Shown: in pieces, positions 1 to 8,726 of the stretch
Layout: every line of letters begins with the position of its first letter
How positions within the stretch are numbered: position 1 is the stretch's first letter
DNA from: Agrococcus baldri
GTDB lineage: Bacteria; Actinomycetota; Actinomycetes; Actinomycetales; Microbacteriaceae
Assembly: GCA_900114805.1 (NCBI GenBank)
Contig: FOZN01000003.1
Span: 124,001 to 188,000 of the forward strand
DNA: 64,000 bases
Direction of reading: 5' to 3'
Program-made: the position numbers and the translations under genes
The notes under the pieces: model-generated
What the model saw: only the letters and a program-made list of their open reading frames with translations
The model's database searches: none
What the model was told of the DNA's origin: nothing

Positions 1-1030
1 CGCGGGGCAGCACCTCTGGCCAGAGCATGCGCAGTGGGTCGCAGCCGCCGCAGTCGCGGCGCTCGCGGTGCTCAACATGCTGGGCGTGCGCGTGACCGCC
101 TGGGTCTCGAGCGCCATCGTCGGGGTCGTGCTCGTGGTGGTGCTCGGTGCGCTGGTCTGGGCGGCAGCAGGCGGCCCGACCGCCGAGCCCGACGGCTGGC
201 TCGCGTACGCGCCGCTGTCGCAGCAGCACGTCGGCACCAGCGGCGACTTCGTCTTCGTCGGCGGCACGGGCGGCGTGCCGGCGGCCGGCCCGCTCGGTTG
301 GCTCACCGCCACCGGCTTGCTCTTCTTCGCCTTCGCGGGCTACGCCCGCATGGCCACGCTCGGCGAGGAGGTGCGGCGCCCGCGGCGCACCCTGCCGATC
401 GCGATCATCGTCGGTCTCGCGGTGGTGCTGGCGCTCTACGCGGCGGCCGGCTGGGCCACGAGCGCACGCCTGGGCGCTCTGCTGCCGGTCTCTGCCACAC
501 CGCTCGCCGATCTCGTCGGCGACCCGGTGCTGCACGTGGTCGTGCTGGGCGCCGGTGCGCTGGCCTGCCTCGGCTCCCTGATGGGCATCCTCGCCGGCCT
601 GAGCCGCACGGGTCTGGCGATGGCCAGGAACGGCGACCTGCCGGGACCGCTGGGCCTCATCGCCGACCGCACCCGCACACCCGTCGTCGCCGAGGCCACG
701 ACCGCGCTGGTCGCCATCGCTGCCGCGCTGCTGCTGCCGGCCGGCAGCCTGGTCGCCTTCTCGTCGACCTGCGTGCTGACGTATTACGCGATTGCCCACC
801 TGTCGGCGGTGCGCATGCGCGCGGCCAGCCGCGCTCGCGCGGGCGCTTCGGACGCGGGGGCGTCCGGCGCGGTGCGGATGTGGCTGCCCGCCTGGGTGCC
901 ATGGCTCGGCATGGTCGCCTGCCTGGCAGTGGTGCTGACGCTGCCGTGGCTGGGCGTGCTGGGTGCCGTCGCCTGGCTGGCGCTGGGGCTCGCGGCGCGA
1001 GCGCTGCTGCGCCGCCGCGCCACGCGCTGA
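1..1030 (+). CDS. APC-family amino acid permease, C-terminal part (cut by window start)
   Basis: The reading frame is open from base 2, so the N-terminal half lies outside the window. What remains is about 340 residues with several hydrophobic membrane segments. The stretch FFAFAGYARMATLGEE followed by a basic loop (RRPRRTLPIAI) is characteristic of APC-superfamily amino acid or polyamine permeases (COG0531). The protein should be an inner-membrane, cation-coupled amino acid transporter; the substrate cannot be told from this half. It ends with TGA, and the convergent 6-phosphogluconate dehydrogenase gene begins about 100 bases later. Confidence 0.85.
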   Translation, partial: AGQHLWPEHAQWVAAAAVAALAVLNMLGVRVTAWVSSAIVGVVLVVVLGALVWAAAGGPTAEPDGWLAYAPLSQQHVGTSGDFVFVGGTGGVPAAGPLGWLTATGLLFFAFAGYARMATLGEEVRRPRRTLPIAIIVGLAVVLALYAAAGWATSARLGALLPVSATPLADLVGDPVLHVVVLGAGALACLGSLMGILAGLSRTGLAMARNGDLPGPLGLIADRTRTPVVAEATTALVAIAAALLLPAGSLVAFSSTCVLTYYAIAHLSAVRMRAASRARAGASDAGASGAVRMWLPAWVPWLGMVACLAVVLTLPWLGVLGAVAWLALGLAARALLRRRATR

Positions 1031-1136
1031 TCGCGCGCTGCGGAAGCCCCGCGCGGCCGAAGCCCCGCGCGCGGCTGTCGTCGCGCTGCAGGCGGCGCGC
1101 CGCGCCGCTGAGCCGCGCGGCGGATGCGTCAGCGCG

Positions 1137-2579
1137 TCAGTGCGTGTCGGTCGCCGCGATCTCGGTGCGGTCGCCCGACCACTGCGTGTGGAAGGTGCCC
1201 TCGCGGTCGACGCGACGGTACGTGTGCGCGCCGAAGAAGTCGCGCTGGCCCTGCACGAGCGCTGCGGGCAGACGGTCAGCACGCAGGCCGTCGTAGTACG
1301 CGAGCGACGACGAGAACGCCGGCGAGGGGATGCCCGCCTGCGCCGCGGCGACGACCACGCGGCGCCAGGCTTCCTGCGTGCGGCCGACGACTTCGCGGAA
1401 GTACGGCGCCAGGATCAGTGCCGGCAGCTCGGGCGTCGTGGCGTACGCCTCGGTGATGTCGTTCAGGAACCGGGCGCGGATGATGCAGCCGGCACGCCAG
1501 ATGCGAGCGACCTCGCCCTTCTGGATATCCCAGCCGTGCTCCTCGGCCGCGGCGACGATCTCGTCGAAGCCCTGCGAGTACGCGACGACCTTCGACGCGA
1601 ACAGGGCCTGTCGCACGTCCTCGATGAACGCATCCGCATCGTCGACCTTCCACGCCTCGGCCGGTCCGGGCAGATCGGTCGCTGCGGCGCGCTGCGCGAG
1701 CTTGGAGGAGAGCGAGCGGGCGAAGACGGCCTCGGCGATGCCGGAGACCGGCACGCCCAGGTCGAGGGCGGTCTGCACGGTCCACGCTCCGGTGCCCTTG
1801 GCTCCTGCGGCGTCGAGGATGATGTCGACGAGCGGCTTGCCGGTGTCGGCGTCGACCTGGCGCAGCACCTCTGCGGTGATCTCGATCAGGTACGACTCGA
1901 GCTCGCCGGTGTTCCACTCGTCGAAGACGTCCGCGATCTCGGCGGGCGACTTGCCGGTGCCGCGGCGGATGAGGTCGTAGGCCTCAGCGATCAGCTGCAT
2001 GTCGGCGTACTCGATGCCGTTGTGCACCATCTTCACGAAGTGGCCGGCGCCGTCGGTGCCGATGTGCGTCACGCACGGCTCGCCCTCGGCGACCGCGGCG
2101 ATCGAGCGCAGGATAGGGCCGAGCGTCTCGTACGACTCGGCGGTGCCGCCGGGCATCAGCGAGGGGCCGTTCAGCGCGCCCTCCTCGCCGCCGGAGATGC
2201 CGCAGCCGACGAAGTGGATGCCGGTCTCGCGCACCGCTGCCTCGCGGCGGATGGTGTCGGTGAACAGCGCGTTGCCGCCGTCGACGATGATGTCGCCGGG
2301 CTCGAAGACGCTCGCCAGCTCGTCGATCACGGCGTCGGTGGCCCTGCCGGCCTTCACCATGATGATCGCCGTGCGCGGCGTCTGCAGGCTGTCGGCCAGC
2401 TCCTGCATCGTGGCGGCCTTCACGAAGCCCGCCTCGGGGTGCGCGGCGATCAGATCGTCGGTCTTGGAGGTCGTGCGGTTGTAGACCGCGACGGTGTTGC
2501 CCTCGCGGCTGGCGAGGTTGCGGGCGAGGTTCGAACCCATCACGGCGAGGCCGACGACGGCGATGTTGGCGTTGGTCAC
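1137..2579 (-). CDS. gnd: 6-phosphogluconate dehydrogenase, decarboxylating
   Basis: Oxidises and decarboxylates 6-phosphogluconate to ribulose 5-phosphate with NADP(+) or NAD(+), in the cytosolic oxidative pentose phosphate pathway. The 480-residue length fits the long family form. An N-terminal Rossmann motif (GLAVMGSNLARN) is followed by the substrate loop SGGEEGALNGPSLMPGG and the catalytic-lysine segment KMVHNGIEYADMQ; WRAGCIIRARFL lies in the all-helical C-terminal domain. The start is GTG at 2579, because AGGAGG sits six bases upstream of it; an in-frame ATG at 2609 would lie upstream of that ribosome-binding site. It is the final enzyme of the gluconate route encoded at 7.9-11.8 kb, though it is separated from those genes and on the other strand. 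Confidence 0.97.
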   Translation of the reverse strand: MTNANIAVVGLAVMGSNLARNLASREGNTVAVYNRTTSKTDDLIAAHPEAGFVKAATMQELADSLQTPRTAIIMVKAGRATDAVIDELASVFEPGDIIVDGGNALFTDTIRREAAVRETGIHFVGCGISGGEEGALNGPSLMPGGTAESYETLGPILRSIAAVAEGEPCVTHIGTDGAGHFVKMVHNGIEYADMQLIAEAYDLIRRGTGKSPAEIADVFDEWNTGELESYLIEITAEVLRQVDADTGKPLVDIILDAAGAKGTGAWTVQTALDLGVPVSGIAEAVFARSLSSKLAQRAAATDLPGPAEAWKVDDADAFIEDVRQALFASKVVAYSQGFDEIVAAAEEHGWDIQKGEVARIWRAGCIIRARFLNDITEAYATTPELPALILAPYFREVVGRTQEAWRRVVVAAAQAGIPSPAFSSSLAYYDGLRADRLPAALVQGQRDFFGAHTYRRVDREGTFHTQWSGDRTEIAATDTH

Positions 2580-2652
2580 GATGGTCCTCCTGGACGGTCG
2601 GGTCTGCACTCAGGCTAGTCAGGGGCGGATGCGCGCGGTTGCGCCGGTGCGC

Positions 2653-3537
2653 TCAGCGCTCGGCGATGACGCGGCGCGCGACGGTGATGTCGCGCTCGCC
2701 ATGGCCGCGCTCGACGATCTCGTCGAAGAACGCGCGCAGCGTGGGCAGGAGCGCCGGGTTGGTGCCGGTCGCCTCCGCCACGTCGGCAGCGAAGGAGAGG
2801 TCCTTGATCATGTAGCGCGCGATGCCGGAGGGGGAGTCGTCGCCGCCGACGAGCTGCTGCTTGCGGCTCGCGAGCAGGTTGGAGCCCGCGTAGCCGCCGC
2901 CGAGCAGCGTCCACAGCGCGTCGAGGTCGATGCCCGAGCGCTCCGCGAGCACCGTCGCCTCGCCGAGCGCGGTGATGGTGGCCGAGACGACGAGCTGGTT
3001 GCAGGCCTTCGCCACCTCGCCGGCACCCAGCGGGCCCAGGTGCACCGGTCGGCCGCAGGGCGCGAGCAGCTGCGCGGCGCGGGCGGTGTCAGGGGCATCG
3101 CCGCCGAGCATGATCGAGAGCGTGCCGGCCTCGGCGCCGTCCACCCCGCCGGAGACGGGGCTGTCGACGACCCGCACCCGACCGCCGGTCGCCTGGTCGA
3201 GGCGGGCGGCGAGCTCGCGCACGCCGGTCGGCGATGACGTCGAGCCGATCATGAGCAGCAGGCTGCGCTCGTCGCCGAGGCCGGCGAGCAGCCCGTCGTC
3301 ACCCGCGAGTGCCTGCTCGAGCTGCGGCAGGTCCGGCAGCATTGCAAGCACAGCGCCGGCGCGCTCGGCGAGCTCGCGCGGTGTCGCCGCCCACTCGGCG
3401 CCCGCGTCGACCAGCTCGGGCTTGGGAGAGCGGCCCGTGATGACGACGGTTGCCTCGCGCAGCAGCCGCCGCACCATGGGCGCGCCCATGGCTCCCAGCC
3501 CGATGACCCCGACGATCTCGTCACGCGTCTGCTCCAT
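2653..3537 (-). CDS. Beta-hydroxyacid dehydrogenase (3-hydroxyisobutyrate dehydrogenase / tartronate semialdehyde reductase family)
   Basis: NAD(P)-dependent reduction or oxidation of a short beta-hydroxyacid. The 294-residue protein has the family dinucleotide motif GVIGLGAMGAPMVRRLL near its start, the substrate signature DSPVSGGVDGAEAGTLSIML in the middle and the catalytic GAGEVAKACNQL segment (Lys plus Asn). Sequence alone does not separate 3-hydroxyisobutyrate dehydrogenase from 2-hydroxy-3-oxopropionate reductase or a succinic semialdehyde reductase. It is downstream of, and on the same strand as, the divergent IclR promoter region, and lies 73 bases before gnd. The start at 3537 has no Shine-Dalgarno sequence; a TATCCT -10 box ends six bases upstream, so the mRNA is probably leaderless. 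Confidence 0.88.
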   Translation of the reverse strand: MEQTRDEIVGVIGLGAMGAPMVRRLLREATVVITGRSPKPELVDAGAEWAATPRELAERAGAVLAMLPDLPQLEQALAGDDGLLAGLGDERSLLLMIGSTSSPTGVRELAARLDQATGGRVRVVDSPVSGGVDGAEAGTLSIMLGGDAPDTARAAQLLAPCGRPVHLGPLGAGEVAKACNQLVVSATITALGEATVLAERSGIDLDALWTLLGGGYAGSNLLASRKQQLVGGDDSPSGIARYMIKDLSFAADVAEATGTNPALLPTLRAFFDEIVERGHGERDITVARRVIAER

Positions 3538-3543
3538 GGCGTC

Positions 3544-3602
3544 AGGATAGCCCGCGCCCAGCATGTCGAACAGTGTCCACCCCCCTGACTTCGTCGTAGG
3601 GT
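3544..3602. promoter_or_regulatory. Divergent promoter region between the dehydrogenase and iclR-type genes
   Basis: On the minus strand TATCCT (3549 to 3544) lies six bases before the ATG at 3537. On the plus strand TAGGGT (3597-3602) is a good -10 candidate for the IclR gene. No clear -35 was found for either. IclR proteins usually bind between divergent genes, so an operator is likely here, but no convincing palindrome is visible. Confidence 0.4.
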
Positions 3603-3637
3603 GGGGCGCATCAGCCACCGACCGCGAAGGAGCGGCC

Positions 3638-4429
3638 ATGACCGACACGACCGACAGGACCGATCGTGGTCCCGCACCGGCGGTGACGCGCGCGCTGCGC
3701 ATCCTCACGCTGCTGGCCGAGGCCGAGGGCGTGCCGATGACGCTGAGCGAGATCGCGCGATCGCTGGGCATCGCGAAGTCGTCCACCGCCAACCTCTGCA
3801 TCGTGCTGGAGGAGGGCGGCATGATCGAGCGCGACCCGGCCGGCTACCGGCTGGGGCGGCGCACGGCCGAGCTGGGCGGTGCCTTCGCGCTGCAGTTCAA
3901 CCAGGTGCGCGAGTTCTACCGCGCCGTGGCCGCGTCGCCCCTGCTGCATCGCGAGGTCGTGCAGATCGCGATGCTCGACGGCACGCACGCGCTGTATCTC
4001 GCGCGGCACGAGGGCCGCACGCCGTACCGGCTGGGCACACCGCTCGGCTCGCGGCTGCCCGCCGCGCTCAGCGCCACCGGCATCGCGCTGCTCGCGCGCC
4101 TGGGCGACCAGCAGGTGCGTGCGCTGCTGTCGCCGGAGGAGCCGTTCCCCGGGCTGACGGCCGACAGCATCACGACCGTCGACGCGCTGCTCCCGCAGCT
4201 CGACGAGGTCCGCGCGCTCGGCTACGCGGTCGATCGGGGCGGCTCGTTCGGCGGCATCACCGGCGTCGCGGTGGCCCTGGAGGGGTGGGCGCCGAGCGAT
4301 CCGGCGCTCGCGATGGGTGCCGCGCTGCCCGCCGAGCAGGCCGACGAGGAGCGCATCGCGAGCGTCGGCGCCGCACTGCTCGAGGTCGCCGCCGTGCTGA
4401 CGAATCCGCTCGGGGGACGCCCGGCCTGA
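3638..4429 (+). CDS. IclR-family transcriptional regulator
   Basis: DNA-binding regulator of carbon-catabolic genes. Of 263 residues, the first 80 form the winged helix-turn-helix (TRALRILTLLAEAEG..., then MTLSEIARSLGIAKSSTANL), and the rest is the IclR effector-binding GAF-like domain (LGTPLGSRLPAALSATGIALLA; C-terminal YAVDRGGSFGGITGVAV). The ATG at 3638 was chosen because GAAGGAG (3626-3632) lies five bases upstream. It is divergent from the beta-hydroxyacid dehydrogenase and upstream of the MHS transporter/FAA hydrolase pair and the ketogluconate genes, which are its likely targets. The effector is unknown. Confidence 0.92.
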   Translation: MTDTTDRTDRGPAPAVTRALRILTLLAEAEGVPMTLSEIARSLGIAKSSTANLCIVLEEGGMIERDPAGYRLGRRTAELGGAFALQFNQVREFYRAVAASPLLHREVVQIAMLDGTHALYLARHEGRTPYRLGTPLGSRLPAALSATGIALLARLGDQQVRALLSPEEPFPGLTADSITTVDALLPQLDEVRALGYAVDRGGSFGGITGVAVALEGWAPSDPALAMGAALPAEQADEERIASVGAALLEVAAVLTNPLGGRPA

Positions 4430-4458
4430 GCGACACTCCGCAGCGCCCGTCCAGTGGG

Positions 4459-4487
4459 TTGTACGTCGTTCACTCTGGTGGTAGCGT
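4459..4487 (+). promoter_or_regulatory. Sigma70-type promoter of the transporter/FAA hydrolase operon
   Basis: TTGTAC (4459-4464) and TAGCGT (4482-4487) are 17 bases apart, 46 bases upstream of the GTG start. The -35 box sits within AGTG...CACT half-sites (4453-4474), a weak palindrome that could be an IclR operator. Confidence 0.5.
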
Positions 4488-4532
4488 CACGGCAAGCAAC
4501 GCAGCACCCACGCCTGTCAAGGGAGATGGTTC

Positions 4533-5951
4533 GTGACCGACACCACATCGCGCCCCGCGCATACCGACGACCCCGAGTACGCCGCCAATCTGCGGCGCGC
4601 GACGCTCGCCTCGAGCGTCGGCAGCGCGCTCGAGTACTTCGACTTCGCCCTCTACGGGCTCTCGTCAGCGCTGATCTTCAACGTGCTGTTCTTCTCGAAC
4701 CTCGACCCGGCGATGGGCGTGGTCGCAGCGTTCGCCTCGTTCGGCGTCGGCTTCGCGGCGCGCCCGCTGGGCGGCCTCTTCTTCGGCACCATCGGCGACC
4801 GCATCGGGCGCAAGTGGGTGCTGGTCGTCACGATCCTGCTGATGGGCGGGGCGACGACGCTCATCGGCCTGCTGCCGACGTACGAGACCATCGGCATCTG
4901 GGCGCCGATCCTGCTCACCGTGCTGCGCCTGCTGCAGGGCTTCGGCGCCGGTGCCGAGCAGGCCGGCGCCACGGTGCTGATGGCCGAGTACTCGCCGGTG
5001 GGCCGACGCGGCTTCTTCTCGTCGCTGCCATTCATCGGCATCCAGCTCGGCACGCTGATGGCCGCGGTCGTCTTCTCGATCCTGTCCTCGCTGCCCGAGG
5101 ACGTCTTCCTCGGCTGGGCCTGGCGCATCCCCTTCATCCTGTCGTTCGTGCTCATCCTGGTGGCGCTGTTCATCCGCATGCGCCTGCGCGAGACGCCGAC
5201 CTTCATCGAGCTCGAGAAGCACGAGCAGATCGCCGACAGGCCGATCCGCGACATCTTCACCAGGGGCCTGCCGGGCGTGGTCGTCGGCATCGGCCTGCGG
5301 ATGGCCGAGAACGGCGGCTCGTACATGTTCCAGAACCTGGCGCTCGCGTTCGTCGCGACCGCCGGCACCGGCGCCTTCATCGCCAGCCCCGTCGACCGCG
5401 GCGTCGCCACCTGGGGCGTCACGATCGGTTCGCTCATCGGCATGGCGGTCATCCCGCTCACCGGGCACCTCTCCGACCGCTTCGGCCGGCGAGCGGTCTA
5501 CCGCTTCGGCTCGGTGTTCATGCTGCTCTACACGTTCCCGGCCTGGTGGCTGCTCTCGCTCGGCGACCCCGCGATCGTGATCGCCGTCATCGCGCTCGGC
5601 ATCGGCATCGCCGTCAACACCATGCTCGGCCCGCAGTGCGCGATGCTGCCGGAGCTGTTCGGCAACCGCCACCGCTACCTCGGCGTCGCGATGGCGCGCG
5701 AGATCTCTGCCGTGCTCGCGGGCGGCCTGGCCGGTGTGCTGGGCGCCTACCTGCTCGTCACCTCGGACGGCGACTGGCTGATGCCCGCCATCTACATGGC
5801 CACGCTCGCGCTGATCACGACCGCCTCGACCTTCCTCGTCCCCGAGACGCGCGGTCGCGACCTGCTGCGGCTCGACGACGCCGTGCGCGTCTCGGCCGGC
5901 GAGAGTGGCGATGCCGAGCGGCAGCCGGTCTCCGCCAGCGCCCGCGCCTGA
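4533..5951 (+). CDS. MFS transporter, metabolite:H+ symporter (MHS) family
   Basis: A 472-residue, twelve-helix inner-membrane protein. SALEYFDFALYGL in helix 1 and the RPLGG...GDRIGRK loop between helices 2 and 3 are signatures of the MHS family (KgtP, ShiA, ProP relatives), which import carboxylates, shikimate or osmolytes with protons. The second-half copy of the loop motif is HLSDRFGRRAVYR. The start is GTG with AAGGGAG seven bases upstream. The stop overlaps the FAA hydrolase start (TGATG), so uptake of a carboxylic acid and its breakdown are probably coupled. The substrate is not known; an aromatic-pathway or sugar acid would fit. Confidence 0.88.
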   Translation: MTDTTSRPAHTDDPEYAANLRRATLASSVGSALEYFDFALYGLSSALIFNVLFFSNLDPAMGVVAAFASFGVGFAARPLGGLFFGTIGDRIGRKWVLVVTILLMGGATTLIGLLPTYETIGIWAPILLTVLRLLQGFGAGAEQAGATVLMAEYSPVGRRGFFSSLPFIGIQLGTLMAAVVFSILSSLPEDVFLGWAWRIPFILSFVLILVALFIRMRLRETPTFIELEKHEQIADRPIRDIFTRGLPGVVVGIGLRMAENGGSYMFQNLALAFVATAGTGAFIASPVDRGVATWGVTIGSLIGMAVIPLTGHLSDRFGRRAVYRFGSVFMLLYTFPAWWLLSLGDPAIVIAVIALGIGIAVNTMLGPQCAMLPELFGNRHRYLGVAMAREISAVLAGGLAGVLGAYLLVTSDGDWLMPAIYMATLALITTASTFLVPETRGRDLLRLDDAVRVSAGESGDAERQPVSASARA

Positions 5952-6748
5952 TGCGCATCGCCAGGGTCGCCCCGATCGGCCGGCCGGATGTCGTCCTGCA
6001 CGCGCGGCCGGTCGGGGCGATCGGGCCCGACGGCCTCCCCGAGGGGTGGATGCCGGTCGACGACCCCTACCGCACGATCGCCCGGGGCGGGGAAGCCCGC
6101 GACGCCTCGAACGCGGCGATGCCCGCATCGAGCGTCGTGCTCCTGCCCCCGGCCGCGCCGACCGTCCTGGTCGGCATCGCGCAGAACCGCGGCGCGAACG
6201 AGCACCCGCTGCCCGTGCAGGCATGGCTGAAGAGCCCGCGCACGGTGGTCGCGCACGGCGAGCCCGTGCGCGCCCGCCGCGATGCGGGTCGGGTGGTCGC
6301 CGAGGCCGAGATCGGCATCGTGATCGGCCGCGACACGGGCGACCCGACCGCACCGGCGCTGCAGGAGGCGAACGCGCACGAGTTCGTGCTCGGGGTCACC
6401 GCCGTGAACGACCTCTCCTATCCCGATCGCGCGCAGCTCGATGCGCGCAACTTCGAGTCGAAGGGCGGCGACGGCTCGACGCCGCTCGGTCCCTGGATCG
6501 ACACCGATGCATCGATCGACGCGCTGCCGTTCGCGCTCGAGCTCGACGGCGAGCGCGTCTGCGACACGAGCGCCGAGGCGATGCCCGTCCCCGTGCGCGA
6601 AGCCCTCGCCTATGTCGCCCGCTGGGTGCGCCTCGGCCCCGGCGACGTCGTGATGGCGGGCGCCCCGCACTCGAACCACGAGGCGCATCCTGGCCAGACG
6701 ATCACCGTGATCGTCGGCGACGTGCGCCTCGAGACGCCGCTGCGCTGA
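5951..6748 (+). CDS. Fumarylacetoacetate hydrolase (FAH) family protein
   Basis: A 265-residue cytosolic enzyme of the FAH superfamily (COG0179), whose members hydrolyse, decarboxylate or isomerise 2-keto acids using a divalent metal. The metal-binding acidic motif is AEAEIGIVIGRD, followed by GVTAVNDLSYPDRAQ and KGGDGSTPLGPW, as in 2-hydroxyhepta-2,4-diene-1,7-dioate isomerase and ureidoglycolate lyase relatives. Its ATG overlaps the transporter stop by one base, so the two are translationally coupled. In the sugar-acid context it may act as a 2-keto-3-deoxy-sugar-acid hydrolase or dehydratase; that is inference. Confidence 0.85.
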   Translation: MRIARVAPIGRPDVVLHARPVGAIGPDGLPEGWMPVDDPYRTIARGGEARDASNAAMPASSVVLLPPAAPTVLVGIAQNRGANEHPLPVQAWLKSPRTVVAHGEPVRARRDAGRVVAEAEIGIVIGRDTGDPTAPALQEANAHEFVLGVTAVNDLSYPDRAQLDARNFESKGGDGSTPLGPWIDTDASIDALPFALELDGERVCDTSAEAMPVPVREALAYVARWVRLGPGDVVMAGAPHSNHEAHPGQTITVIVGDVRLETPLR

Positions 6749-6783
6749 CGCGCACATCCCTAGGTCGTCCGCGACCGCATGAC

Positions 6784-6802
6784 TAGCCTGGAGCCGAAGG
6801 AG
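6784..6802 (+). promoter_or_regulatory. -10 box and ribosome-binding site of the ketogluconate operon
   Basis: TAGCCT (6784-6789) and AAGGAG (6797-6802) precede the ATG at 6808. GGTCG/CGACC half-sites at 6763-6776 lie where a -35 box or operator would be. Confidence 0.4.
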
Positions 6803-6807
6803 CACCC

Positions 6808-7863
6808 ATGCCCGAGCACACCCTGAAGGTCGCCGTCGCCGTCAGCCTCGACGACGCATCCGCCCAGCGCATCGTGGAGCTCGAACCGCGCATCGAGCTG
6901 CTGCGGGACCCGGCCCTCACCCGGCCGTGGCGCTGGACGGGCGACTGGGAGGGCGAGCCCGGGTGGCAGCGCAGCCCCGAGCAGCAGGCGGCCTTCGAGT
7001 CGATGCTCGATGGGGCGGATGCGCTGTTCGGGCTGCCGGACGTCTCACCGGCCGCGCTCGCCCGCGCGGTGCGCGCGAACGAGCAGCTGCGCTGGGTGCA
7101 CACCACCGCCGCCGGCGGCGGCGGCCAGGTGAAGGCCGCGCAGCTGACCGAGCAGGAGCTCGAGCGCGTCGTGGTGACCACCAGCGCCGGCATGCATGCC
7201 TCGACGCTCGCCGAGTGGGCGGTCTTCGGGGTGCTCGCGGGGGCGAAGGGCCTGCGCCGGCTCGAGGCCGACCAGGCCGCGCGCACCTGGGGCGACGGTC
7301 GCCGCATCATGCGCCATGTGAGCGAGATGACGGTGCTGGTCGTCGGGCTCGGCGGCATCGGCACGGTCGTCGCCGAGCGCTTCGCCGCCCTCGGCGCGAC
7401 CGTCTGGGGCACCACCCGCAGCGGTGCGCCGGTGCCGAACGTCGAACGCCTGGTGCCGATGGACGAGCTGGTCGCCGCAGCCGGCGAGGTCGACGCGATC
7501 ATCAACACGCTGCCCGGCACCGAGCTCACCACCGGCCTGATCGGCGCCGACGTGCTCGGTGCCGCGCGGCCCGACACCATCCTCGTCAACGTCGGCCGGG
7601 GCTCCGTCGTCGACGAGCCGGCGCTGCTCGACGCGCTCGATGCCGGCCGCATCGGCTTCGCCGCGCTCGACGTCACCGCGATCGAGCCGCTGCCGCAGGA
7701 GAGTCGCATCTGGGACCACCCGAGCGTGCTGCTGAGCCCGCACACCGCGGCGCTGTCGGTGCAGGAGCCGCACCGCATCGCCGAGCTCTTCGCCGCCAAC
7801 GCCACCCGGCTGCTCGACGGGCTGCCGCTGCAGAACATCATGAGCACGAAGGAGTTCTACTGA
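6808..7863 (+). CDS. D-isomer-specific 2-hydroxyacid dehydrogenase (ketogluconate/hydroxypyruvate reductase-like)
   Basis: NAD(P)H-dependent reductase of a 2-keto acid, 351 residues. The Rossmann motif VVGLGGIGTVVAERF, the arginine motif NVGRGSVVDEPALLDAL, the Glu segment TAIEPLP and the catalytic SPHTAA histidine are all present in the usual order. The unusually long N terminus contains a Trp-rich stretch (PWRWTGDWEGEPGW) before the catalytic domain. AAGGAG is five bases upstream of the ATG. Its stop overlaps the start of the SDR gene (TGATG), and with the idonate/gluconate genes downstream it most simply reduces 2-keto- or 2,5-diketo-gluconate; this role comes from context only. Confidence 0.85.
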   Translation: MPEHTLKVAVAVSLDDASAQRIVELEPRIELLRDPALTRPWRWTGDWEGEPGWQRSPEQQAAFESMLDGADALFGLPDVSPAALARAVRANEQLRWVHTTAAGGGGQVKAAQLTEQELERVVVTTSAGMHASTLAEWAVFGVLAGAKGLRRLEADQAARTWGDGRRIMRHVSEMTVLVVGLGGIGTVVAERFAALGATVWGTTRSGAPVPNVERLVPMDELVAAAGEVDAIINTLPGTELTTGLIGADVLGAARPDTILVNVGRGSVVDEPALLDALDAGRIGFAALDVTAIEPLPQESRIWDHPSVLLSPHTAALSVQEPHRIAELFAANATRLLDGLPLQNIMSTKEFY

Positions 7864-8684
7864 TGGCCACCGGCTTGACTCCCACGGGCATGACTCCCGC
7901 CGGTACCGCTCGCACGGGCACCGCGCTGTTCGACCTCACCGGCCGCACCGCGCTCGTCACCGGCTCCGGCCAGGGCATCGGCCGCGCGCTGGCGCAGGGC
8001 CTCGCCGAGGCCGGCGCCACCGTCGTCGTGCACGGCCGCGACCGCGCCAAGGCCGAGCGGGCCGCGAGCGAGATCGCCGCCTCGACCGGCCGCGAGACCC
8101 ACGTCGCGATCTTCGACGTGACGGATGCGTCGGCCGTCGACGCCGGGGTCGCCGACGTCGAGGCGCGGCTCGGCACCCCCGACATCCTGGTGAACAACGC
8201 CGGCATCCAGCGGCGCAACCCGATCGCCGAGTTCGCCGACGAGGACTGGCACGACCTCGTCGCCACCAACCTCACCAGCGCCTTCCTGCTCTCGCGCCGG
8301 GTCGCGCAGGGCATGATCGAGCGCGGCTCGGGCCGCATCGTCTCGATCGGCTCGGTGCAGTCGCAGCTGGCGCGCCCGTCGATCGCCCCCTACAGCGCCA
8401 CGAAGGGCGCGATCGTGATGCTCACGAAGGGCCTGTGCGCCGACCTCGCCCCGCACGGCATCAGCGTCAACGCGCTCGCGCCCGGCTACTTCGCCACCGA
8501 GCTCACCCAGAAGCTCGTCGACGACGCCGAGTTCTCGGCCTGGGTCGCGCAGCGCACACCGGCGGGCCGCTGGGGCGACGTCGCCGATCTGGTCGGCACG
8601 CTCGTGTTCCTCTCGAGCGACGCGGCGGCGTTCGTCAACGGGCAGACCATCTACGTCGACGGCGGCATGACGGCGGTCGTCTGA
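7863..8684 (+). CDS. idnO: Short-chain dehydrogenase, gluconate 5-dehydrogenase-like
   Basis: Classical SDR of 273 residues with cofactor motif TGSGQGIGRALA, structural NNAGIQRRNP, catalytic Ser (SIGSVQSQ), YSATK (Tyr and Lys) and the C-terminal VNGQTIYVDGGMT. NNAGIQRRNP is typical of gluconate 5-dehydrogenases (5-keto-D-gluconate to D-gluconate, IdnO/Gno). The first 20 or so residues are a Thr/Gly/Pro-rich extension (TPTGMTPAGTARTGT) of unknown use. It overlaps the preceding dehydrogenase and precedes idnD by 42 bases, which fits an IdnD to IdnO to GntK sequence of reactions. Confidence 0.85.
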   Translation: MATGLTPTGMTPAGTARTGTALFDLTGRTALVTGSGQGIGRALAQGLAEAGATVVVHGRDRAKAERAASEIAASTGRETHVAIFDVTDASAVDAGVADVEARLGTPDILVNNAGIQRRNPIAEFADEDWHDLVATNLTSAFLLSRRVAQGMIERGSGRIVSIGSVQSQLARPSIAPYSATKGAIVMLTKGLCADLAPHGISVNALAPGYFATELTQKLVDDAEFSAWVAQRTPAGRWGDVADLVGTLVFLSSDAAAFVNGQTIYVDGGMTAVV

Positions 8685-8726
8685 CGCATCGCGGGCCGAA
8701 TCGGCCGGCAGCAGGAGGAGGAAGCC

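Noticed and set aside
1031-1136. Direct repeat GAAGCCCCGCGCG and palindrome GCGGCGCGCCGC after the permease
   Set aside because: In sequence this GC-rich such short matches arise by chance; no clear terminator could be drawn.
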